Positions 37,088 through 45,113 of a stretch of DNA of 64,000 nucleotides are shown piece after piece. Both the position numbers and the translations under genes were made by a program. Origin of the DNA: Flavobacterium zepuense (GTDB taxonomy: Bacteria > Bacteroidota > Bacteroidia > Flavobacteriales > Flavobacteriaceae); contig NZ_VJVZ01000004.1 in NCBI RefSeq assembly GCF_007097145.1, positions 1 to 64,000 of the forward strand. Direction: 5' to 3'. The notes below the pieces were generated by a model, which saw only the letters and a program-made list of their open reading frames with translations, had not been told where the DNA came from and searched no databases. How positions within the stretch are numbered: the stretch's first letter is position 1; each line of letters starts with the position of its first letter.

Positions 37088-38230
37088 TTAGTCTTTAAGC
37101 AAGTTACGCGAAATTACAAGCTTCTGAATCTCGGTTGTACCCTCGCCAATAGTACATAATTTTGCATCCCTGTAAAATTTCTCTACAGGATAATCTTTAG
37201 TATAGCCGTAGCCACCATGAATTTGCACGGCTTCGTTAGCCACTTTTACACATACTTCAGATGAGTACATTTTGCCCATTGCACCTGCCAGTGTAACGGG
37301 TTTATGGTTGTTTTTAAGAAACGCCGCTTTGTGCAGTAAAAGCTCTGATGCTTCAATCTCAGTAGCCATATCGGCAAGTTTAAAGGCAATACCCTGAAAA
37401 CTGCTTATTGGCTGGCCAAACTGGTGGCGTTCTTTAGAGTATTTAAGGGCCGCTTCATAAGCGCCTTTAGCAATACCCAACGACAATGCGCCGATAGATA
37501 TACGCCCGCCATCCAGAACTTTCATTGCCTGTATAAAGCCCTCGCCTACTTCGCCCAGCCTGTTGGCATCGGGTATGCGGCAATTATCAAATACAAGCTC
37601 GGCAGTTTCGCTGGCGCGCATGCCTAATTTATTTTCTTTCTTGCCGCTGCTAAAGCCCGGCATTCCTTTTTCAAATACAAAAGCGGTCATACCGCGGGAG
37701 TCGCCTTTATCGCCGGTGCGCACAATTACTACGGCAATGTCGCCCGATTTGGCATGTGTAATAAAGTTCTTGGCTCCGTTAACAACCCAATGGTCGCCAT
37801 CTTTAACGGCAGTGGTGTTCATACCGCCTGCATCGCTACCGGTGTTATGCTCTGTAAGGCCCCACGCACCAATATGTTCGGCCGTGGCAAGCTTAGGCAG
37901 CCATTTCTTTTTTTGTTCTTCGTTACCGAAGGTTAAAATGTGATTGGTACAAAGCGAATTGTGTGCCGCTACCGATAACCCAATTGAAGGATCTACTTTA
38001 GATATCTCCTCAATAACGGTAATGTATTCGTGGTAGCCAAGGCCGGAGCCACCATATTCTTCCGGAACGAGTACACCCATATAGCCCATCTCGCCAAGTT
38101 GTTTAAATAAATCTACCGGAAAATGCTGGCTCTCGTCCCACTCCATAATGTTAGGACGGATATTCTTTTCTGCAAACTCCCTGATCGATTCGGCGATCAT
38201 GTTTTGCGTTTCATTATAATCAAAGTTCAT
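37088..38230 (-). CDS. Acyl-CoA dehydrogenase
   Basis: 380-residue FAD enzyme introducing the 2,3 double bond of acyl-CoA in beta-oxidation or branched-chain amino acid breakdown. Motifs: WGLTEHNTGSDAGG, NGAKNFITHA, LGMRASETAEL, ERHQFGQPI, QIHGGYGYTKDYPVEKFYRDAK and a C-terminal GEGTTEIQ with the catalytic Glu363. It resembles the short/branched-chain group; exact substrate unresolved. It begins 16 bases after the helix-hairpin-helix gene, whose 3' end holds a -7 box (TATATTTG, 38263-38256). Confidence 0.95.
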   Translation of the reverse strand: MNFDYNETQNMIAESIREFAEKNIRPNIMEWDESQHFPVDLFKQLGEMGYMGVLVPEEYGGSGLGYHEYITVIEEISKVDPSIGLSVAAHNSLCTNHILTFGNEEQKKKWLPKLATAEHIGAWGLTEHNTGSDAGGMNTTAVKDGDHWVVNGAKNFITHAKSGDIAVVIVRTGDKGDSRGMTAFVFEKGMPGFSSGKKENKLGMRASETAELVFDNCRIPDANRLGEVGEGFIQAMKVLDGGRISIGALSLGIAKGAYEAALKYSKERHQFGQPISSFQGIAFKLADMATEIEASELLLHKAAFLKNNHKPVTLAGAMGKMYSSEVCVKVANEAVQIHGGYGYTKDYPVEKFYRDAKLCTIGEGTTEIQKLVISRNLLKD

Positions 38231-38246
38231 TTTAACTGCTTAATTT

Positions 38247-39146
38247 TTAGAATTCCAAATATAAGCGAATTATTTTTGACTTATAATTAAAAATATCATT
38301 AATTTTTGACAATTCGTCAAAATTAACGATTTTACCCGTCATACTGCGTTGTGTAATGATGGCTTTTGCAATATCGCGATTAAAGTAAGGAAATCGCGTT
38401 AATTGCTGTAATGACGCGGTGTTTACATTAATTGTAGTAACCCGTGGGTTAGCATTAACCAAAAAAATTTTCTTTAATCCGGCAATAGCTTCAGGCGAAA
38501 AATCTTTAAAGTCTTCCATCTGATCCATGCTTACAAAAGCACCAAGATCGGCACGGCGGCGCAGTATCTTTTTAGCAAAAGCGGGCCCTATGCCATATAC
38601 GGCAACAAGGTCTTCCTCTACCGCAGTGTTGATATCCAAAGCCGGTTTAACGGCTTCTTTTTTATCAGGATAGGTATTGGTTTGCTTTTCAGCAGAAGCA
38701 TATTGTTGGTCCGGCTGCTTTTTATTAACCCAGCCGGGAAATTTAAAATATGGGGATATTTTATTCAGCACGCTATCATGCACTCCCGTTACTTTTTGAA
38801 AATCGGCAGCTGTGTTAATGAATTTTCCGCTTTTATGAAAGGCATGCAAACGGTCTATCTGCGCCACGGTCATACCCAGCATATAACCTCTATAATCGGA
38901 TATGTAATTGGGATTAAACGGGTAAAGCTTGTATTCTTTACTGCCCTGTTTTGCTTTTAGCGCATCAATTTCAGTTTGATGGGCAAGCCATTCTTTTTCA
39001 GCCTGAGATTGTTGTGCTTCCGATGAAAGATCATACCGGGATGTCACAAAGTAAAACACCTGCACCATTATGATAACCAGGCACAATGCCATAATGCCTT
39101 TTCGCTGGCTTTTTGTAAAGCGGTAAAAAAATTGTGATAGGGGCAT
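38247..39146 (-). CDS. Helix-hairpin-helix (ComEA-like) protein with membrane anchor
   Basis: 299 residues: a basic N terminus, one membrane helix (~18-33), a charged linker, then a series of HhH motifs (YRGYMLGMTVAQI..., DINTAVEEDLVAVYGIGPAFAKKIL, INVNTASLQQLTRFPYFNRDIAKAI). ComEA-type proteins bind DNA during uptake; here the anchoring and multiple HhH units suggest periplasmic DNA binding, which is inference. Confidence 0.88.
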   Translation of the reverse strand: MPLSQFFYRFTKSQRKGIMALCLVIIMVQVFYFVTSRYDLSSEAQQSQAEKEWLAHQTEIDALKAKQGSKEYKLYPFNPNYISDYRGYMLGMTVAQIDRLHAFHKSGKFINTAADFQKVTGVHDSVLNKISPYFKFPGWVNKKQPDQQYASAEKQTNTYPDKKEAVKPALDINTAVEEDLVAVYGIGPAFAKKILRRRADLGAFVSMDQMEDFKDFSPEAIAGLKKIFLVNANPRVTTINVNTASLQQLTRFPYFNRDIAKAIITQRSMTGKIVNFDELSKINDIFNYKSKIIRLYLEF

Positions 39147-39192
39147 TTAGGAAGATGCTTAGATTTTTAGATTGTTGGATTGTCAGATATCA

Positions 39193-39420
39193 CTATAGAT
39201 CAAAAACCGAACTACGTTTGGTGTATATCATGTCTTTTAGCTTTAGCCAGAAGGCCAGCGTTAGGTATACCCCAAACCATAACCCTGCGGTTACAAAGGT
39301 TATGTATATAAAAAACAGGCGCACGTTAGTGGCACGCATGCCCAGCTTATCGGCAAAGCGTGAGGCTACTTCAAAGCCGTGCTTTTCAAAAAAGTGCCTT
39401 ATGTTGGTTATCAGGGACAT
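39193..39420 (-). CDS. Small PspC-domain protein
   Basis: 75 residues with the PspC pattern (FADKLGMRATNVRLFFIYITFVTAGLWFGVYLTLAFWLKLKD) and two close hydrophobic segments (~34-60). PspC proteins sense envelope stress with PspA in other bacteria; no pspA is nearby. It lies between the DUF2851 gene and the HhH gene on one strand. Confidence 0.85.
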   Translation of the reverse strand: MSLITNIRHFFEKHGFEVASRFADKLGMRATNVRLFFIYITFVTAGLWFGVYLTLAFWLKLKDMIYTKRSSVFDL

Positions 39421-39427
39421 CTATGTA

Positions 39428-39455
39428 GTTTCAGGTTTAAAGTTTCAGGTTTAAA
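39428..39455. repeat. Tandem 14-bp repeat (GTTTCAGGTTTAAA x2)
   Basis: Two perfect adjacent copies in the 69-base gap between the DUF2851 and PspC genes. A low-complexity intergenic repeat of a type common in flavobacterial genomes. Confidence 0.85.
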
Positions 39456-39489
39456 GTTCTCACTCAGTCCCTAAATACAAAGTTAGCAA

Positions 39490-40758
39490 TTATCTTTTTA
39501 AAAGCTCTAAGCCTAAGGCGCATTGCATACATCGTTTATGATTGCAGTACTCATTTTTAAGCTGAAGGAGCGACTGTGTATCATAAGCCGACTGCGGTGC
39601 TATCTTAAAACTACGGAACTTATCTATAATGGCGTTCTTTTCCGGGGCTGCCTGGCGCATAAAGTTAATCAGCTCCTCGGTATTGTCTTTACCCATGCTT
39701 TTGGCATAGGCAAATTTAAACGGGATGATCGTGTTGATGACCAACAGGTCTATAAACGATGTTGAAAGGCCCTTACGTTTTTTTGGACTTTCCTTATCAA
39801 AACGGTAATGGGTATTCCAATACGGCGCTGCCGAAATATTAAACAGCGCATACAACTCGGCAAAAGTGGTCGCAACGATCAATTTCGAAAACAAATTGTG
39901 AAATATATGGTACAATTGCCCCAGTTGCGACAGCCTAATTGTAGGAAAATTATCCGGGCGATGTTTAAAATATTCTACACTATCTATATGCACCGGCTCC
40001 AACCTATGTTTATATGTAATGTATTGATAACGTGCCTGTAGGTCTTTAGCATACACATCTTCAAACTCCCCGTTTAAAATCCCTGCCCTGCCCATAAGCA
40101 AAGCTTCGATATTCTCAGGCTCAAAACTTTCTTTACGTACAATACTAAATGGCAATGATTTAGCTACATTGAAAAACACTTCACCATTGGTATTGAGTCC
40201 AAAGTTCTTTGCTAAAAAGCAAAATAGTACCGCTTCCCAGTCGCCATTTGTCTCTTTTGCCAGTTGCAAGATGGGTTGGGCCTTACGCTCCAGGCGCTCA
40301 AAGAACAGGCGTTCCTTCCAGTTCTCTATCACAAAACTGTTCATGTGCTCCAGTTCTTTCTCGCAGTAAATCCATGTCTTAGCCACAGCAAGGGTATTGT
40401 AGTTTTCAAGCACCTTAGGGTCAACGTAGTGCTTAAGCTCTAAAACGGGTATTTCTGAATTGTCTTTACGCATCACCTCAATGTCATGTTCCCAAACCAC
40501 ATGCAGTATCACGCTATCATAATTACTGTCGCGCTCATGGTTGTGCAGGTACCAGTCAGACGATTTTATGTGGATCTCTACATTGCCCGCCCACTTTTGG
40601 CCGCCTATAATAATCTGGGCGTTAAAGAAGTCCGGGCCTGCCAGTTGAAGGTATTGCCCCGCATTAACGATTTGCACATCATCGCCCTGCACAGTGGTTA
40701 AACCCTGCACGTTGAACTTTTTAAACTGCCAGATGTAGTGAAGAAAATCCTCTTTCAT
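39490..40758 (-). CDS. DUF2851 family protein
   Basis: 422 residues from the MKEDFLHYIW start; an ATG 10 codons upstream (40788) is also possible. It matches DUF2851: VQGDDVQIVNAGQYLQLAGPDFFNAQI, GNVEIHIKSSDWYLHNH and a C-terminal Cys cluster (YCNHKRCMQCALG) that could bind metal. No function is established. It probably heads an operon with the PspC, HhH and acyl-CoA dehydrogenase genes, and is divergent from the PNGase-like gene. Confidence 0.9.
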   Translation of the reverse strand: MKEDFLHYIWQFKKFNVQGLTTVQGDDVQIVNAGQYLQLAGPDFFNAQIIIGGQKWAGNVEIHIKSSDWYLHNHERDSNYDSVILHVVWEHDIEVMRKDNSEIPVLELKHYVDPKVLENYNTLAVAKTWIYCEKELEHMNSFVIENWKERLFFERLERKAQPILQLAKETNGDWEAVLFCFLAKNFGLNTNGEVFFNVAKSLPFSIVRKESFEPENIEALLMGRAGILNGEFEDVYAKDLQARYQYITYKHRLEPVHIDSVEYFKHRPDNFPTIRLSQLGQLYHIFHNLFSKLIVATTFAELYALFNISAAPYWNTHYRFDKESPKKRKGLSTSFIDLLVINTIIPFKFAYAKSMGKDNTEELINFMRQAAPEKNAIIDKFRSFKIAPQSAYDTQSLLQLKNEYCNHKRCMQCALGLELLKR

Positions 40759-40813
40759 AGCCTTATATAGCGGTGGACTAATGTACATAAATTTCAGATA
40801 ATTCTAAACTCCT

Positions 40814-40821
40814 TATATTTG
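40814..40821 (+). promoter_or_regulatory. -7 box (TATATTTG) 4 bases before the PNGase-like gene
   Basis: Perfect TAnnTTTG match whose last base is 4 bases from the ATG, predicting a leaderless or very short-leader mRNA. No TTG at the -33 position. Confidence 0.5.
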
Positions 40822-40825
40822 CTGC

Positions 40826-42496
40826 ATGAAAACATTTATTGCCTTACTGCTTGCCCTGCCTTTATTATGTTTTGCCCAAAAACAGCCCAAAGCTATAAAA
40901 GTAACCTACCAAAAATCGTATTTAGGCAGAGTTACTGATGCTGATAATCCTGTGGTTATTTTCTCCGACATTAACAAAACAATGATAACCAGCACTGCTA
41001 TTTTAGCAAAGAAGGCTATCTTGCCTGCCGAACAAACTGTTGTAAGCCATAGTGATGAATCGTATATTCAGTTAGCAGAATTGGGTACAGGCAAATTTAT
41101 AAGCACTAAGGACAGCACCTCAATAAAAAAGCAGCAGCTTGAATTATTGCCCGATACCAAAACAATTTTGGGCTATACATGCCATAAGGCGAAAACTGTA
41201 ATAAATTCCAATACTATTGAAATTTGGTACACAAACGATTTAGGCATTAAAGGCGCACCCAGCGTTTTAGGCATAGGATTAGGACTTGTATTAGAGACCG
41301 TTCGCAACAATAACTTTGTTGTAACCGCCACTAAGGTTGAAAAACTTAAAGATGGCAAAACGCATTATACCATACCATCCGGCATAAAAATTACCGATGC
41401 TCTTAGCTACCGCGACCAGCTTTGGAAATCGCGTTTTACAACCATTAGCGTTTTTAAAGATGAAGTGATTAACTTTTCGGGCGAATCAGCATCCAACGAC
41501 AGTGTAGTTCGGTTTGCTAACGGAACCGTTATCCTTAGAAAAATAAATTTCCCCGAAATTAAACCCGGCAACCAGGTTTTTGTAGACCTCACCGAGCAAT
41601 CTAACGGCGATGCTTACGATCGTACGGGTTCAGTATTCATCATTCCCCAAGGTGAGAAACAATCCTTTTTAGACGGACTTAAAAACGGCGTAAATAAACT
41701 ACCGCTTTATGATAACGGTAATGGCAAAAAATACCAGGGCATTGCAAAAGTTACGGGTTACATGCCTCTTTTAGAACTCATGCGTTTCTTTACCCCGTTT
41801 GGCGTTAAGCAATACAATTACCTACAATTAAAAGACAAAACATGGCAGGAGGCAGTGCCGTACCGCCAGGATATATCAGAGCTTGCACCGTCATTCAGTA
41901 ATAAAGAAGTTTGGGTGGGTGTGTTTATAGGCAATTATGATAAAGGCGGCCATAAGATCAGCATGAACCTAACCATCCATAAAGACGAGGTTCAGTACAA
42001 TAAAGACACTACCGTGCTACCGCTATTTAACACGGTTAATGTTATGGAGATGGCCGGACAGGAATACGGCATGCTATTTAGTTCGCCTAAAGGTTTGGAG
42101 GTACATTTTACGTTGCAGAAAGACCTTAAAAATGCCCGCTTACGTTATATTACTACCGGCCACGGTGGCTGGGAAAACGGCGATGAATACCTACCCAAAA
42201 AGAACACGATTACACTCGATGGTAAAACGGCTTTTGCATTTGTACCCTGGAGGCAGGACTGTGGCACCTACCGGCTTTATAATCCGGCATCGGGTAACTT
42301 TGAGAATGGATTGTCGTCATCCGATTACAGCCGAAGCAACTGGTGTCCAGGCACGGTTACCAATCCGGAATATATAGACTTAGGCGATTTAAAAGCCGGA
42401 GGGCACATCATAACCATTACCATACCTATGGGTGCACCCGAAGGCACTAACTTTAGCGCATGGAATATATCCGGGGTTTTATTGGGGAGGGAGTAA
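40826..42496 (+). CDS. Secreted PNGase F-like glycoamidase (type II architecture)
   Basis: 556 residues with signal peptide (1-17). Residues ~20-200 include a GLPGLI-like stretch (IWYTNDLGI.., GIGLGLVLE). Residues ~205-390 resemble the PNGase F N-terminal domain and contain AYDRTGSV, aligning Asp265 with catalytic Asp60 of Elizabethkingia PNGase F. The C-terminal domain holds GGWENGDEY (Glu454), PWRQDCGTYR and SRSNWCPG (Arg503, Trp506). PNGase F releases N-glycans from Asn. An additional N-terminal domain is also found in PNGase F-II. Activity is inferred, since the counterpart of Glu118 is not obvious. Confidence 0.75.
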   Translation: MKTFIALLLALPLLCFAQKQPKAIKVTYQKSYLGRVTDADNPVVIFSDINKTMITSTAILAKKAILPAEQTVVSHSDESYIQLAELGTGKFISTKDSTSIKKQQLELLPDTKTILGYTCHKAKTVINSNTIEIWYTNDLGIKGAPSVLGIGLGLVLETVRNNNFVVTATKVEKLKDGKTHYTIPSGIKITDALSYRDQLWKSRFTTISVFKDEVINFSGESASNDSVVRFANGTVILRKINFPEIKPGNQVFVDLTEQSNGDAYDRTGSVFIIPQGEKQSFLDGLKNGVNKLPLYDNGNGKKYQGIAKVTGYMPLLELMRFFTPFGVKQYNYLQLKDKTWQEAVPYRQDISELAPSFSNKEVWVGVFIGNYDKGGHKISMNLTIHKDEVQYNKDTTVLPLFNTVNVMEMAGQEYGMLFSSPKGLEVHFTLQKDLKNARLRYITTGHGGWENGDEYLPKKNTITLDGKTAFAFVPWRQDCGTYRLYNPASGNFENGLSSSDYSRSNWCPGTVTNPEYIDLGDLKAGGHIITITIPMGAPEGTNFSAWNISGVLLGRE

Positions 42497-42502
42497 CTGT
42501 TG

Positions 42503-42790
42503 TTATTCCCAATCTTCGGGAGAGCGGCTTGTATGAAATACGGATAGTATATGAATGGTACTGTTGTCTAATATATAATGAATACCGAACTCAAATTTCT
42601 TAAGAAATTTTACTCTGACATCTTTATATCTGACTTGAAAGTTCTCAGGATTTTTTTGAACTAATGTTATTGTTGCATCTAAATCTCTTAAAAATTCTAT
42701 TTCGAGTCCAAGCTTTTTTTGCTTAAACCATTCAGCAGATTGTTCAATCTCAATTAATGCTCTCTTTCTAATTTTTATAGAATACCCCAT
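42503..42790 (-). CDS. RelE/ParE-family toxin
   Basis: 95 residues with the ParE-type fold pattern: an N-terminal strand, helix pair (ALIEIEQSAEWFKQKKLGLEIEFLRDLD), RYKDVRVKFLKKFEFGIHYIL and a final VFHTSRSPEDW. ParE toxins poison gyrase and RelE toxins cleave mRNA; sequence favours the ParE-like branch. Its ATG overlaps the stop of the antitoxin gene by one base. It ends 6 bases from the convergent PNGase-like gene. Confidence 0.9.
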   Translation of the reverse strand: MGYSIKIRKRALIEIEQSAEWFKQKKLGLEIEFLRDLDATITLVQKNPENFQVRYKDVRVKFLKKFEFGIHYILDNSTIHILSVFHTSRSPEDWE

Positions 42791-43011
42791 TAAGAACCAA
42801 ACTTATCAAATAGTGTTTTTTTTACGCTATTCCAATCAGTATATTCAGCCGTACCGTTTTGATGTTCTTCTAAATAAACATCAAGCCTATCTTTTTGCCA
42901 TTGAGGCAAATCATCGTTTTTTTCAAGGCGAATAAAATCAAGTGTTTGTATAAAATTTAAAAAAGCCTTAGCCTTTTCATTATTTTCATCAAGCGAAAGT
43001 ACAATTTTCAT
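42790..43011 (-). CDS. Cognate antitoxin of the RelE/ParE-type toxin
   Basis: 73 residues, acidic, with a C-terminal segment (PQWQKDRLDVYLEEHQNGTAEYTDWNSVKKTLFDKF) of the addiction-module type that wraps the toxin. Antitoxin precedes toxin with a TAATG overlap, the normal order. No clear DNA-binding domain is seen, so how it represses is unclear. Confidence 0.82.
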   Translation of the reverse strand: MKIVLSLDENNEKAKAFLNFIQTLDFIRLEKNDDLPQWQKDRLDVYLEEHQNGTAEYTDWNSVKKTLFDKFGS

Positions 43012-43060
43012 AATCTGACTTTTTAGCTAATTTACGAAATATAATATCTAAAATAAACTT

Positions 43061-43576
43061 TTACACTTTAAGCTTTACCTGTCCATCATGCAGTAAATAC
43101 AACTTAGCGCAGGCGCGGGCATCTGAAAGTGCTTCGTGGTGGTTTAGCTCAATGTCGTGGCGGTCGCAGCACGCACGCAGATTTGCCGGCTTATATCCTT
43201 TGGCGCGGTATATTTTTACGGTACATTCCCACTTATCGGCAATTTCCAGTTCATCATAATAGAGTCCGTAATATCGCATGGTCTTAGCAAGTACGCCACG
43301 GTCAAAAGCTTCGTTATGGGCAACTATTTTCCTGCCGAAAAGGCGCTTATGAATTTCAGGGAACAGTGTATCAAAAGTAGGCACCCGTAACGTATCGGCA
43401 GGCTTAATACCGTGCACCATAATATTACGATACCAATATTCATTCTCGGGCGGTTGAATAAGCGTGTGGTATTCTTCGGTAATTATCCCGTCTTCAACGG
43501 TAATAATTCCAACAGCGCAGGCGCTGTGGCTGTATCCTGTGGCAGTTTCAAAATCTATGGCAGTAAACGTCATCAA
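43061..43576 (-). CDS. DEDDh-family 3'-5' exonuclease
   Basis: 171 residues with ExoI (IDFETA: Asp8, Glu10), ExoII (AHNEAFDRG: Asp92) and ExoIIIe (HHEALSDA: His147, Asp152), the complete acidic set of a DnaQ/epsilon-like nuclease. It is a stand-alone domain, like many small Exo proteins. Likely degrades nucleic acid 3' ends; substrate not assignable. Confidence 0.92.
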   Translation of the reverse strand: MMTFTAIDFETATGYSHSACAVGIITVEDGIITEEYHTLIQPPENEYWYRNIMVHGIKPADTLRVPTFDTLFPEIHKRLFGRKIVAHNEAFDRGVLAKTMRYYGLYYDELEIADKWECTVKIYRAKGYKPANLRACCDRHDIELNHHEALSDARACAKLYLLHDGQVKLKV

Positions 43577-43632
43577 TCAATTGCATTAAGTTTCAAATAT
43601 ATAAAGAAATTAGCAAACCACCATAAATAACA

Positions 43633-43654
43633 AACCCTGCCGTTAAGCAGGGTT
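43633..43654 (-). terminator. Terminator after the cystathionine beta-synthase gene
   Basis: An 8-bp stem AACCCTGC/GCAGGGTT with a 6-base loop, followed on the minus strand by TGTTATTT. Confidence 0.85.
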
Positions 43655-43673
43655 AAGTAATTATTTGAGCCTA

Positions 43674-45035
43674 TTATTTAATAGAACTGATAATATCGTG
43701 CTTGGTAATAATATGGTGCCTTCCATCGCCCAAATCTACCAACACAGCCTGATTGTCTTTATTGATAAGTTTAGAAATTTCTTCTATCGAAGTATTGGCC
43801 TGAACAATTGGGTATGGTTTGCCCATAATATCTTTAATAGGCTTCTCGGCAATATCTTTATCTTCAACGTAGCTCCTAAACAAGTCGGTTTCATCAATAG
43901 AACCTACAAAGCCTTCTACATCTATAACCGGAATTTGTGATATTTTATATTTACGAAGCCTGTCGATAGCGTGGCTAACCAGTTCTTCGGTACGCACCAC
44001 AATAAGTGGCTTATCGCTATGGTCTTTAATAAGGTCTTCGGCTTTAGTTATCTCATCATCCAGGTAACCCCGCTCACGCATCCAGTCGTCGTTAAACATT
44101 TTACCTACATATCGGCTGCCACTATCGTGGAATAATACCACAACCACGTCTTCCGGCTTAAAATGCTCTTTAAGCTGCAGCACACCTTTAATGGCAGCTC
44201 CGGCCGAGTTACCCACAAAGATACCTTCTTCCAGCGCCAGCCTTCTTGTATACACAGCTGCATCCTTATCGGTTACTTTGGTAAAGCCATCAATAAGCGA
44301 AAAGTCAACGTTTTTAGGAAGGATGTCCTCGCCTATACCCTCGGTAACATATGAGTAAATTTCGTTCTCATCAAAAATACCCGTTTCATGGTATTTTTTA
44401 AATACCGATCCATAAGTATCTATACCCCATATTTTAACATCAGGGTTGCGTTCTTTTAAATATTTCGCCACACCGCTAATCGTTCCTCCCGTACCCACGC
44501 CTACTACAAAATGCGTTATTTTGCCCTCGGTCTGTTCCCAAATTTCCGGGCCGGTTTGTTCATAATGCGCAGCGGTGTTGCTTAAGTTATCATATTGGTT
44601 TACGTACCAAGAGTTAGGTGTTTCCTGGGCAAGACGTTTGGAAACCGAATAATACGAACGCGGATCGGTAGGCTCTACATCGGTAGGGCAAACCACTACC
44701 CTTGCGCCTACGGCACGCAATATATCCATCTTTTCTTTGCTCTGCTTGTCAGATATTACACAAACAAGCTTATAACCCTTTACAATAGCACCAAGGGCAA
44801 GGCCCATGCCGGTATTGCCCGATGTACCTTCTATAATTGTTCCGCCCGGTTTAAGTCGGCCATCTGCTTCGGCGTCCTCAATCATTTTAACCGCCATACG
44901 ATCTTTAACCGAATTGCCGGGATTAAATGTTTCTACCTTGGCAAGCACAAGTGCATCTATACCTGCGGTTAACTTATTTAATTTTACCATTGGCGTATTG
45001 CCAATAGTTTCTAGTATATTTTTTGCGTATTTCAT
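43674..45035 (-). CDS. Cystathionine beta-synthase-type PLP enzyme with CBS domain pair
   Basis: 453 residues. The catalytic domain (~1-320) has NPGNSVKDR with PLP Lys44, EGTSGNTG and GVGTGGTISG. A linker leads to two CBS domains (~335-453). The layout is that of cystathionine beta-synthase (serine plus homocysteine to cystathionine) rather than plain cysteine synthase. The CBS pair may bind an adenosyl ligand, such as SAM. A -7 box (TATCTTTG) lies 36 bases upstream. Confidence 0.9.
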   Translation of the reverse strand: MKYAKNILETIGNTPMVKLNKLTAGIDALVLAKVETFNPGNSVKDRMAVKMIEDAEADGRLKPGGTIIEGTSGNTGMGLALGAIVKGYKLVCVISDKQSKEKMDILRAVGARVVVCPTDVEPTDPRSYYSVSKRLAQETPNSWYVNQYDNLSNTAAHYEQTGPEIWEQTEGKITHFVVGVGTGGTISGVAKYLKERNPDVKIWGIDTYGSVFKKYHETGIFDENEIYSYVTEGIGEDILPKNVDFSLIDGFTKVTDKDAAVYTRRLALEEGIFVGNSAGAAIKGVLQLKEHFKPEDVVVVLFHDSGSRYVGKMFNDDWMRERGYLDDEITKAEDLIKDHSDKPLIVVRTEELVSHAIDRLRKYKISQIPVIDVEGFVGSIDETDLFRSYVEDKDIAEKPIKDIMGKPYPIVQANTSIEEISKLINKDNQAVLVDLGDGRHHIITKHDIISSIK

Positions 45036-45071
45036 TTAAAATAAGGTTATGGCCGTTGCCAATACGTTATG

Positions 45072-45079
45072 CAAAGATA
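45072..45079 (-). promoter_or_regulatory. -7 box (TATCTTTG) for the cystathionine beta-synthase gene
   Basis: TAnnTTTG match 36 bases before the ATG; no clear TTG at -33. Confidence 0.55.
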
Positions 45080-45113
45080 TTAGTTATAGCTTTAATAAAA
45101 TAGTTAAATGCTA

